Of a stretch of DNA of 18,948 bases, positions 1 to 7,150 are shown one piece after another. The stretch is from a bacterium HR41 (GTDB lineage: Bacteria > Actinomycetota > Thermoleophilia > Solirubrobacterales > Thermoleophilaceae): positions 1 to 18,948 of the forward strand of contig BEIR01000005.1 in NCBI GenBank assembly GCA_002898855.1, written 5' to 3'. Under the pieces are notes generated by a model that was not told the DNA's origin, did no database searches, and saw only the letters and a program-made list of their open reading frames with translations. The position numbers and the translations under genes were made by a program. How positions within the stretch are numbered: position 1 is the first letter of the stretch; the number at the start of each line of letters is the position of its first letter.

Positions 1-647
1 TGGGCGCCTCTAAAGCGCTCGCCGAGTGGGCGGTCGAAGCGGCCCAGAGTCGATATCCGGGCACGCGCTACGCAGCGGTGCGCTTCGGCAACGTGCTCGG
101 CTCGTCGGGCTCGGTCGTGCCGATCTTCCGGCGCCAGATCGCGAAGGGCGGGCCGGTGACGGTCACCGACCCGCGGATGACGCGCTACTTCATGACGATC
201 CCCGAGGCCGTGCAGCTGATCATCCGCTCTGGCGACCTTGCGCGCGGCGGCGAGATCTTCGTGCTCGAGATGGGCGAGCCGGTGCCGATCATCGAGCTGG
301 CACGGAACATGATCCGGCTGGCCGGCTACGAGCCGGGGGTGGACATTGCGATCGAGATCGTCGGACCGCGCCCGGGAGAGAAGCTGCACGAAGAGCTCTT
401 CAACCCCGACGAGACACCGCGCCCGACGGCGGCCGAGAAGATCGTCTGTGCCGAGCGGGCGCCGATCGACCCCGCGTGGGTCGACGCCGTTTTCGCTCGC
501 ATCGAGGAGCTGGCCTACACGGGTAGCTCGGGCGATGTGGCGGCGGCGGTAGCCGAGCTCGCCGCCGAGCGCTGGGCTAGTCGCGGCGATGGCAGCGACG
601 CGCAGTCGGAGCCGCGGCCCGCTGGGGGTAAGACGACGTCGCTCTAG
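1..647 (+). CDS. FlaA1/CapD/WbpM-type nucleotide-sugar 4,6-dehydratase, C-terminal part (5' truncated by window edge)
   Basis: Only the last 214 codons are present; the reading frame enters from the left edge. The piece opens with x-G-A-S-K, the SDR active-site lysine segment, then RFGNVLGSSGSV, a TVTDP..TRYFM segment, EAVQLI, GEIFVLEMG, and GPRPGEKLHEEL. This order is typical of the C-terminal half of UDP-GlcNAc 4,6-dehydratases of the polysaccharide biosynthesis family. These enzymes turn UDP-HexNAc into 4-keto-6-deoxy sugars, the first step to bacillosamine, QuiNAc or FucNAc type sugars. The truncated first codon ends in TG, so it cannot encode Tyr; it fits the Met of the long, membrane-anchored WbpM/CapD branch. 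The last 30 or so residues are a polar tail beyond the family core. The neighbours are glycosyltransferases and a formyltransferase, which supports a role in surface-glycan sugar synthesis. The family is secure; the exact sugar is not. Confidence 0.9.
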   Translation, partial: GASKALAEWAVEAAQSRYPGTRYAAVRFGNVLGSSGSVVPIFRRQIAKGGPVTVTDPRMTRYFMTIPEAVQLIIRSGDLARGGEIFVLEMGEPVPIIELARNMIRLAGYEPGVDIAIEIVGPRPGEKLHEELFNPDETPRPTAAEKIVCAERAPIDPAWVDAVFARIEELAYTGSSGDVAAAVAELAAERWASRGDGSDAQSEPRPAGGKTTSL

Positions 648-658
648 AGTGTCGTAGG

Positions 659-1759
659 TTGGTCGGCGAGCTCGTTCAGCAGATCGGTGCGTACGCGGGG
701 ATCGCTTCGGTGGCGGGGCTCGCGGTGCTGGCGTCGCTTTACTTCGCTCACGCCCGCGAGCTGCGCCAACTCCGTCAGTGGGCCGAGGAGTTCGCTCGAG
801 CTGTCGCCCAGCGCGAGGCCGAACGAGTCCGCACCGTGCAGTCAGTGCGAAGCGCCCCGCTCGCGACACCGACAGCTGTCGACGTAGCGCGCTCGTCGGC
901 CGCTGCCGGGCAGGCGGCGGGTCAGCCCGCCGGTGCGGTTCCGGCCACTCCGGCGGCGGCCGAGGCGGCACGCACCGCAGCTGGCGCAGCGCCCGCCGCG
1001 GCCCAAGTGGGCGGAGGGGCGCGCGATGCCGGCGCACCCTCCGAGCCCGCTGCTCCGACCGAGGCCAGCGCCGGCGCCGCGGCGGTGAGCGGGGCACCCG
1101 CCGCGGGAGTCGCTGCCGGTACCACTGGCAACGGTGCGACACCCCCACACGGGCGACCGACGATCACCATCCGCCCCGACACGCCACCGCTGCGTCAAGA
1201 GAGCGCGAAGCTCGCCGGCGCCACCGGCACGGTCGCTGCGGACGAGACGGTGATCATGCGCGGCGGGCTTGGCGAGCGGCGCGGCGTGCGGCGGCTCGCT
1301 GCATTGGCGCCGCGGCGGCTGCTGGCAGTCGCAGTGCTAGTGCTCGCGCTCGTCGCGATCGCTGGTGTCGGCGGATCTGCGCTCCTCAACCCGCCGAGTC
1401 GCGAGACGAGCAGCGCGCGCCGCTCGGGAAGCGATGGGACAAGCAAGCAGACAGCGCGGCCGATCGTGCCCTCCCAGATCACCGTCGCAGTCCTGAACGG
1501 CACGACCGTCCCGGGGCTCGCGGCGCAGATCGGCGATCGCCTCTCGGCGCTCGGTTTCGACGTCGGCAACATCACCAACAACTCCGACCAGCAGCGCGCT
1601 GAATCGGTCGTGCTGTTCCAGCCCGGGCACGAACGCGAAGCGGCGTTCGTCGGCCGCAAACTCGGAATCGCCCAGCGCGAGCCGATCGACCCGGTCGCAC
1701 GTCAGCTCGGCGGTGACGCGAGCGTCGTGGTCATCGCCGGCGCCGACCAGACACCGTAG
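659..1759 (+). CDS. Two-span membrane protein with extracytoplasmic LytR_C domain
   Basis: The ORF encodes 366 residues. A TTG start only 11 bp after the dehydratase stop is the only reasonable one, since no ATG or GTG precedes the first hydrophobic segment; the ribosome site is weak. Residues about 10-30 form a membrane span followed by a basic, coiled-coil-like stretch. Residues 65-160 are an Ala/Pro/Gly-rich low-complexity linker. An Arg-rich segment precedes a second span at about 219-243. Residues 273-361 resemble the LytR C-terminal domain, with the ITVAVLNGTTVPGLA opening and a final VVVIAG strand. The charge pattern suggests the linker is inside and LytR_C outside. In LytR-CpsA-Psr proteins this domain follows a catalytic LCP domain that attaches glycans to peptidoglycan. 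No LCP domain is present here, so this is an LytR_C-only protein with an unknown, probably wall-related, role. Confidence 0.82.
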   Translation: MVGELVQQIGAYAGIASVAGLAVLASLYFAHARELRQLRQWAEEFARAVAQREAERVRTVQSVRSAPLATPTAVDVARSSAAAGQAAGQPAGAVPATPAAAEAARTAAGAAPAAAQVGGGARDAGAPSEPAAPTEASAGAAAVSGAPAAGVAAGTTGNGATPPHGRPTITIRPDTPPLRQESAKLAGATGTVAADETVIMRGGLGERRGVRRLAALAPRRLLAVAVLVLALVAIAGVGGSALLNPPSRETSSARRSGSDGTSKQTARPIVPSQITVAVLNGTTVPGLAAQIGDRLSALGFDVGNITNNSDQQRAESVVLFQPGHEREAAFVGRKLGIAQREPIDPVARQLGGDASVVVIAGADQTP

Positions 1760-1812
1760 GTCGCGCTGCGCGAGTTCGCGGGACGCGGCCTCGCGCGGCC
1801 TGGTGTCGGGCG

Positions 1813-1834
1813 GCTGCGATGGCGGGTGCGCAGC
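1813..1834. terminator. Possible hairpin between convergent genes
   Basis: A 6-bp inverted repeat, GCTGCG and CGCAGC with a 10-nt loop, lies in the 92-bp gap between the converging LytR_C and formyltransferase genes. There is no T-run on either side, so it is a weak terminator candidate. Short GC-rich repeats of this kind arise by chance in such DNA. Nothing else was seen in this gap. Confidence 0.2.
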
Positions 1835-1851
1835 GACGCCAACTCGCGACC

Positions 1852-2643
1852 CTAGGGCACCCAGCCAGCCCGGCGGTAGATCGCGGCCAGTTCGCGCAAA
1901 CGCGCCTCGTCGACAAGCGTGAAACGCCGACCTTCGAGTTCGATCACCGCTCCGGGGTAGGGCGGATACCAGAACGCCCGGATCTTGCGCTCGATGACGT
2001 CGCCGGGACGGACCACGCGCAGTTGCTCGAACTCGGCCCGGTCGACGTAGCGCCCCGCCCCCTGCGGGATGCGCGGCAGCTCGTGCCCCGCGACGACCTC
2101 GTCGATCACCGAGCGGAAAAGCTCGAGCAGCGCTTCCTGGCTACGCAGGTCGAGCGACAGCGCCGTTTCGGTGTCGGGATCGATCGGGAAACGAACCACG
2201 CGAACGATGTCGCCGGTGTCGATCGTCTCCGCCACGTGGTGGCACGAGACGCCGTACTCGCGGTAGCCCTCGAGGATCGCGACGTTGTAGCCGCCGAGGC
2301 CGCGCAGTTCGGGAAGCGGGGCGGGATGGAAGTTGAGGCAGTAAAGGCGCGGCAGCTCGATCAGCGGTCGTTCGATGCGTCGCCAAAAGAGGAACGACAG
2401 CACGAGGTCGACGTCTTGCAGCTCCGGGTCGCCACAAGCGATGCGCTCGTACAAGGATCGATCGTCGCTGAGCGCGAGGCCGTAACGCTCCGCCACAAGG
2501 TCGACGCGTTGCGCGTCGAGGGCGTCGCCGGGGTCGGCGGGGCAGACGACTGCGCGCACCTCGACGCCGCGTTCGACGAGCCATTCCAGCGCGCGCGCCG
2601 CGGAGCGCTTGTGTTTGGCCATGAAGATCGCGCGCAGGCTCAC
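1852..2643 (-). CDS. Sugar N-formyltransferase (methionyl-tRNA formyltransferase-like fold)
   Basis: The protein has 263 residues. The GTG start at 2643 overlaps the stop of the upstream glycosyltransferase as GTGA, so the two are probably translationally coupled. The formyl-transferase core shows the catalytic triad Asn104 and His106 in LNFHPAPLPELRG and Asp142 in ETIDTGDIV. A C-terminal segment, RAFWYPPYPGAVIELEGR at about 222-239, resembles the C-terminal subdomain of ArnA-N and FMT proteins. These enzymes transfer a formyl group from N10-formyl-tetrahydrofolate to an amine. It is shorter than the usual methionyl-tRNA formyltransferase of about 310 residues, and it sits beside glycan genes. 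The likely substrate is therefore an amino sugar nucleotide, as for dTDP-Qui4N or UDP-Ara4N formyltransferases, but the sequence alone does not fix it. A housekeeping Fmt is the less likely alternative. Confidence 0.87.
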   Translation of the reverse strand: MSLRAIFMAKHKRSAARALEWLVERGVEVRAVVCPADPGDALDAQRVDLVAERYGLALSDDRSLYERIACGDPELQDVDLVLSFLFWRRIERPLIELPRLYCLNFHPAPLPELRGLGGYNVAILEGYREYGVSCHHVAETIDTGDIVRVVRFPIDPDTETALSLDLRSQEALLELFRSVIDEVVAGHELPRIPQGAGRYVDRAEFEQLRVVRPGDVIERKIRAFWYPPYPGAVIELEGRRFTLVDEARLRELAAIYRRAGWVP

Positions 2644-3785
2644 GCTTCTGTCTCCGTTTCGACGCTCCGCGCGCTGGGTAGGCCAAGGCGCTCGTACAAG
2701 GCGATCAGCGTGCGCGCGACCGCAGAGAAAGAAAGCGGTCCCGCTGCGAGCTCTTCGGCACGGGTTTCGAGCTCTCGGCGCCGTTGCGGGTGCGACACGA
2801 GGTCCGCGATCCGCTCGGCCAACTCGTCTTCGTCTCCCGGACGGGCGAGAGCGGGATAACCGAACTCCTCGCCCAGTTCGCGAAAGCCGCCGACAGCTGT
2901 CGCCACCGCAGCGCGGCCGAGCCCGAGCGCGACGGCGAGAACGCCCGACTGGTCGATCGCGCGGTAGGGCAGCACCACCACCGCGGCGCGAGCGAACAGT
3001 GTCGCCGCCTCGGCGTCCGAGACGTAGCGGTCGACGAAGCGCACCGGCACCGGAATCTCGCGGGCGAGCGCTCGCGCCCAGCCGAGATCGCCAACAAGTG
3101 GACGCCCGACAACCCACAGCTCGCACCCTTCCAGCTGGCGTGCGGCACGCAGCAGCGAGTCGAGTCCCTTGTAAGGACGTACCGAGCCGAAGTAGAGGAC
3201 CGCGGGAGCCTCGGTGGCGCTCGCGAGCGGCGCCGGCAACGCCGCGCGGCCCGCTAGCGAGCGCAGGTGGGTGAAGGCAGGGTGGGGATGCACGCAGATG
3301 CGTTCGGCGGGTAAGCCCGCTCGAACGAGCGCCTCGGCCCCGGCGCGAGTGTGCACGACGAGCGCGTCGAAACGCTGTCCGAGGGCGCGTAGGTAACGCT
3401 TCGAGCCGAGCATTCCGCTGCGACGCAAGACGTTGTGGAGCGTGAGCAGCCGCGGCCGGCCAGAGGGCAAAAGCCAGGGGTCGACCGGCTCGTAGGGGAG
3501 CCACTGGTAGTGGCGGAGGGTCGCCCCACGATGCGCGGCGCGGTGGGCGAGAGCGTCGAAAGGGTGCTCGAGCAGGCGAGCGAACGCGCGCACGCGCCGC
3601 TTCGCGATCCGCCCGCTCAGACGGTGGAAGCGCTCGTCGACCGTGACGCCGGCTGCGGGCGCAAGGGCCCCGTGCACGAACGGCGCGGTGACTACGCGCA
3701 CATCGACACCGCTGCCGGCGAGAGCCGAGGCGAGCTGACGCGTATAAGGAGCGACATCGCCGCGCGGATCGATCAGCTCGACCAT
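2640..3785 (-). CDS. GT4-family glycosyltransferase
   Basis: The protein has 381 residues, starting at the ATG of MVELIDPRGD, the first start codon consistent with the GT-B N-terminal strand. The in-frame sequence upstream runs into the divergent promoter region and is unlike the family. The N-terminal domain has the glycine-containing loop after the first strand, then LLTLHNVLRRSG at about 113-124. The C-terminal domain opens with VLYFGSVRPYKGLDSLL (196-212), which carries the donor-binding Arg/Lys pattern. It continues with the acceptor/nucleotide site around DQSGVLAVALGLGRAAVAT and GGFREL (278-304). This is the ordinary retaining GT4 layout and length. The enzyme is predicted to be cytosolic and to add one sugar to a lipid-linked glycan. 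It leads a two-gene unit with the formyltransferase, so the formylated sugar may be its donor; that link is inference. Confidence 0.9.
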   Translation of the reverse strand: MVELIDPRGDVAPYTRQLASALAGSGVDVRVVTAPFVHGALAPAAGVTVDERFHRLSGRIAKRRVRAFARLLEHPFDALAHRAAHRGATLRHYQWLPYEPVDPWLLPSGRPRLLTLHNVLRRSGMLGSKRYLRALGQRFDALVVHTRAGAEALVRAGLPAERICVHPHPAFTHLRSLAGRAALPAPLASATEAPAVLYFGSVRPYKGLDSLLRAARQLEGCELWVVGRPLVGDLGWARALAREIPVPVRFVDRYVSDAEAATLFARAAVVVLPYRAIDQSGVLAVALGLGRAAVATAVGGFRELGEEFGYPALARPGDEDELAERIADLVSHPQRRRELETRAEELAAGPLSFSAVARTLIALYERLGLPSARSVETETEA

Positions 3786-3800
3786 CGACAGGTGGCATTG

Positions 3801-3827
3801 TTGCGAGCCGAGGTAGCGAACTAGGGT
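3801..3827 (+). promoter_or_regulatory. Candidate promoter for the FlgD-Ig protein, leaderless geometry
   Basis: TTGCGA (3801-3806) and TAGGGT (3822-3827) are separated by 15 bp. The GTG start codon begins 7 nt after the second hexamer, so a transcript would start at or next to the GTG with no ribosome site. That geometry is common for leaderless actinobacterial genes. The short spacer and the 48-bp divergent gap make this tentative. Confidence 0.35.
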
Positions 3828-3833
3828 TCCGGC

Positions 3834-5627
3834 GTGCGTTCGCCGGCTACACGCCTGCTTTTCGCGACCGTGTTGGTGGCGACCTTGGGCGCTTTCATCG
3901 CCACCCAGCGTTTGAAGGGCGGCTTTCCCCTCGTGCTGCGTTTCGCGACACAACCGGTGGCGTTCTCTCCCAACGGCGACGGCGTACGCGACACCGCCAC
4001 GGTCGGTTTCGACCTCACCCGCGACGCCGTCGTCTCGTTCCGGGTGATCGACGCCGAGGGCCGCGAGGTGCGCGAGCTTGTGCCTTTCCGTCGCCTGCCT
4101 GGCGACGTGCGTTACCGCTTCCGCTGGGACGGGCGCGACGACGACGGGCGCCGTGTCCCCGACGGGATCTACCGCTTACGCGTGATAGCGCGCGACGAGG
4201 GGCGTGTCGTCGACTCGATCAAGGAGCTGGTTGTCGATACCAAGCCACCGGCCGTGCACCTGGTGGCGGCGAAACCGGCGCTGGCGGCGCCCGGCGAGCC
4301 CGTAACGGTGCGCTACGCCGGTCCCGCCAATCGCTCCCCCGAGTTTTTCGTCTTCCGCAGCGACCACTCCGGTCGTGCGCATCGGGTCGCGCGCTTCCGC
4401 GGCCACGGTCGCACGGGAGTGTGGGACGGTCGGGTCGGCGAGCGGCCGGCCCCTCCCGGTCACTACGCATTCACGGTGCGCGTGCGCGACCGGGCGGGCA
4501 ACGAGCGCCTGGCGCCGGCTCGCGCGCCGACCGCGCAGATCGCACGCGCTGGCACCGGCGTGACGGTCACGCGACTAGCGGTGACGGGACCGGTGGTCGC
4601 CGTGCGACCCGGGACGCGAGTGCGCTTCGCGGTCGCGCCGACCGGCGCGCGAGAGGGTGCCTATCGTGTGTCGCTCCGACGAGCCGGCTCGGCCGGGACG
4701 TTGCGTCGCTTCCGTGCCGCCGGCAGCTTCTTCCGCCTGCGCGTGCCGGTCAGCGCGCGCACCGGCCTGTACGTGGTCACCGTCCAGCGCGGCCGCGTGC
4801 GCGCGTCGTGGCCGCTTGCGGTCGAGGGCACGGTACGCGGCGGTGGCGAGCGCCGGCTGCTCGTGGTCGTGCCGCTATCGAGCTGGCAGGCGGCGAACCC
4901 CGCCGACGGCGACAGCGATGGTTTCGTCGAGACGATCGGACCGCGCGGCGGCACGGTGTCGCTGGCGCGGCCTTTTGCGCGGATAGCGAGCGAGGCCGGC
5001 CGTGTCGGCACGCTTGTGCGCCTGCTCGAGCGCGCCCGTTTCACCATTGACATCGCCACCGACGTCGAGCTCGAGCGTGGTCGCTGGCTCGCGGCCGGGC
5101 GTTCGGTGGCGGGCGCGATCGGCCCGAGCATCGTCGTGGCTGGCAGCCTCGGTTACGCGGGCGCCGTTACGCGTGCCGCGATCCGCCGCCACGTCGCAGC
5201 CGGGGGAGCGATCGCCTTCCTCGGGCGCGACTCGTTGCACCGGTCGTGCGCGATCGTGGGCGAGCGCCTCGAGTGCGGTGAGCGGCGCCCCGCCGACGTT
5301 TTCGGGGCGCTCACCAGCTTGCGTCGCTACGCCCCGGCGCCGCTCGCGGTACAGAGCGACACCCTGGGCGTCTTCCGTCGCGTCGATCGTTTGGTCGGAC
5401 TTTTCGACCGCTTCGAGGTGACGAGGAAGCTGCCGACCGGCGCAAGGACGCTGTCCGTCGCGGCCGCGCCCGACGGAGCAACCGCACTTGTCGCCTACCG
5501 CTACGGGCGTGGTCTCATCGTCCAAGCAGGCGTCGACGGCTGGCTTGCGCAGCTTGTGCCGCGCAGTTTCCGGGACGATGTGCGGCACGTGACGATCTCC
5601 CTCGCCGGCGTGCTGACGGCACGCTAG
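3834..5627 (+). CDS. Membrane-anchored protein with FlgD-type Ig domain and an uncharacterised C-terminal domain
   Basis: The protein has 597 residues from a GTG start. Residues 7-24 form an N-terminal anchor or signal segment. Residues 41-137 match the FlgD Ig-like fold used in secreted proteins: FSPNGDGVRDTATV (44-57), FRWDGRDDDGRRVPDGIYRLRV (96-117) and a closing VVDTKPP. A second beta-rich region at about 140-230 repeats a weaker version ending in GHYAFTVRVRDRAGN. A third lies at about 240-332. From 338 a different alpha/beta domain begins (RLLVVVPLSSWQAANP, DGDSDGF, IVVAGSLGYAG, GGAIAFLGRDSL, GRGLIVQAGVDGW). Its pattern recalls the C-terminal domain of N,N-dimethylformamidase beta subunits and class-I-amidotransferase-like folds. 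No catalytic Cys is evident, so enzymatic activity is uncertain. It is expected outside the membrane. The function is unknown; it is next to a secreted beta-propeller and inside a glycan locus. Confidence 0.82.
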   Translation: MRSPATRLLFATVLVATLGAFIATQRLKGGFPLVLRFATQPVAFSPNGDGVRDTATVGFDLTRDAVVSFRVIDAEGREVRELVPFRRLPGDVRYRFRWDGRDDDGRRVPDGIYRLRVIARDEGRVVDSIKELVVDTKPPAVHLVAAKPALAAPGEPVTVRYAGPANRSPEFFVFRSDHSGRAHRVARFRGHGRTGVWDGRVGERPAPPGHYAFTVRVRDRAGNERLAPARAPTAQIARAGTGVTVTRLAVTGPVVAVRPGTRVRFAVAPTGAREGAYRVSLRRAGSAGTLRRFRAAGSFFRLRVPVSARTGLYVVTVQRGRVRASWPLAVEGTVRGGGERRLLVVVPLSSWQAANPADGDSDGFVETIGPRGGTVSLARPFARIASEAGRVGTLVRLLERARFTIDIATDVELERGRWLAAGRSVAGAIGPSIVVAGSLGYAGAVTRAAIRRHVAAGGAIAFLGRDSLHRSCAIVGERLECGERRPADVFGALTSLRRYAPAPLAVQSDTLGVFRRVDRLVGLFDRFEVTRKLPTGARTLSVAAAPDGATALVAYRYGRGLIVQAGVDGWLAQLVPRSFRDDVRHVTISLAGVLTAR

Positions 5628-5728
5628 GTAGGGCTGGGACGGCACGCTCGCAAGCGCTGGGGTGGCTGGCTCGCTGGGGCTGGGGCGCCACGCTCAGCGG
5701 GGCGGAGAGCGGCCCGGTCCCCGATGGA

Positions 5729-7150
5729 GTGGGCGGCAAGCGGCCATCTGACAAGCTACGCCTCGTGCGCCGACTGGCGAAGAGGAAGCCGGTGCTGGGC
5801 GTGGCCGCCGCGGGCGCGCTGGCTCTTGCTGTCGCGCTCGGGCTGTGGATCCGCGACCAGACGCGCCCGCTTGAGAAGCGCGGGTCGGCGCGCGAAGAGT
5901 TCGTCCCCACCGAGCCCGAGCGCGAGCGCCAGCCGCGAACGCCCGCCGTTCCCTGGCCTACCTACGGCTTCGACTCCGCTCGCACCCATGTCGCGGCCGG
6001 TTTCGACCTGCGCCCCCCCTTCCGTCGTCTGTGGACGATCGACGCTCGCGACACGCTCGAGTTTCCGCCCGTCGTGGGTTACGGCATGGTTTTCCAGCCG
6101 CAACAGCGAGGGCTCTTCTTCGCCCTCGACGCGCGTACCGGGAAGGTCGTGTGGCGCAAACGCACGGGCCGCTGCTCCGCTGCCTCGCCCGCCCTGTGGC
6201 GGGGGCTCGTCATCCAGTCGTGGATGGACTTCGTGCCCTGTCCCCAAGACCGGCCCGGCGCGAGCGGCTACGTCGTCGCCTGGGACGCTCGCACCGGCAA
6301 ACGCAAGTGGATCTTTCGTGCCGCCCCGGTTGAGTCGTCGCCGCTCGTCGTCAAGGGAACGGTGTACGTCGGGTCCTGGGACCACAACGTCTACGCGCTC
6401 GACGCGCGCAGTGGCCGCTTACGTTGGCGCTTCGCCACCGACGAGCAGGTCAACACCTCGGCGGCGTACTGGCGGGGCACGATCTACATAGCTACCGACG
6501 CCGGCTCGCTCTACGCCTTGTCCGCGCGCACGGGGCGCCTGCGCTGGCGGGCGCAAGCGCACGCGCGCTTCGGAATGCGCGAGTTCTTCTACGCCACCCC
6601 GACGGTCGCTTACGGGCGCGTCTACATCGGGAACACCGACGGCACGATGTACGCGTTCGGTGCTCGCAGCGGCCGCTTGCTGTGGGCGCGGCCGCTCGGC
6701 ACCTACATCTACGCGGCTGCTGCCGCCTGGCGCCGCTCGATCTTCACCGGCACCTACGACGGACGCTTCTACGCGCTCGACGCTGCGACCGGCGACGTCC
6801 GCTGGGTGCGCGAGGCGCCGGGCGCCGTGCACGGTGCACCGACGGTGCTAGACGGCCTCATCTATTACTCGACGTGCTCGAGCTGTGGGTCGGCAGCCAA
6901 GCGCGCTGTCAAGCGCGGGCCCGATGGCACGTATGCGCTCGACGCGCGTACCGGGCGAGAGGTGTGGCGGTTCCGCGCCGGCAAGTACGCGAACCCCGTG
7001 GTCACCGACGGCGAGAGGTTGTACGTCGTCGGCCGCGCGCACCTTCACGCGCTCGTGCCACGGTCGAGTGGCGGCGCGGGGACGCGCTCGCGTTCGGCTG
7101 CGAGCGGTGGCAGCGCGCAGAGGGCGAAGGTCAGCGGCCAAACGAGGTAG
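5729..7150 (+). CDS. Membrane-anchored PQQ/BamB-type beta-propeller repeat protein
   Basis: The protein has 473 residues. A GTG at 5729 gives a short basic N-terminus; a second in-frame GTG at 5765 is equally possible, as neither has a well-spaced ribosome site. A signal anchor (VLGVAAAGALALAVALGLWI) lies at about 22-41. After a charged linker come seven clear repeats of the form (Y/F)ALDARTGxxxWR, at roughly residues 131, 188, 219, 260, 306, 346 and 406, then a last imperfect LHALVPRSS blade. This is the 7-8 bladed PQQ-like or BamB-like fold, which usually acts as a scaffold or, with other residues, as a quinoprotein dehydrogenase. No convincing dehydrogenase active site is visible. The blade before the last carries an insert with TCSSCGS, a possible disulfide. 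The final 30 residues extend past the propeller into DNA that also encodes the end of the opposite-strand gene. Extracytoplasmic location is predicted; the partner is unknown. Confidence 0.87.
   Translation: MGGKRPSDKLRLVRRLAKRKPVLGVAAAGALALAVALGLWIRDQTRPLEKRGSAREEFVPTEPERERQPRTPAVPWPTYGFDSARTHVAAGFDLRPPFRRLWTIDARDTLEFPPVVGYGMVFQPQQRGLFFALDARTGKVVWRKRTGRCSAASPALWRGLVIQSWMDFVPCPQDRPGASGYVVAWDARTGKRKWIFRAAPVESSPLVVKGTVYVGSWDHNVYALDARSGRLRWRFATDEQVNTSAAYWRGTIYIATDAGSLYALSARTGRLRWRAQAHARFGMREFFYATPTVAYGRVYIGNTDGTMYAFGARSGRLLWARPLGTYIYAAAAAWRRSIFTGTYDGRFYALDAATGDVRWVREAPGAVHGAPTVLDGLIYYSTCSSCGSAAKRAVKRGPDGTYALDARTGREVWRFRAGKYANPVVTDGERLYVVGRAHLHALVPRSSGGAGTRSRSAASGGSAQRAKVSGQTR

Noticed and set aside
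1819..2859. A 346-residue plus-strand open frame
   Set aside because: It is antisense to the formyltransferase, with no domain motifs. Long antisense frames are expected at this GC content.
2644..3798. A long minus-strand open frame extending the formyltransferase upstream to 3798 (648 residues in total)
   Set aside because: The added part is Arg/Ala-rich, has no recognisable domain, and lies wholly over the GT4 gene in another frame. The GTG at 2643 gives a normal family N-terminus.
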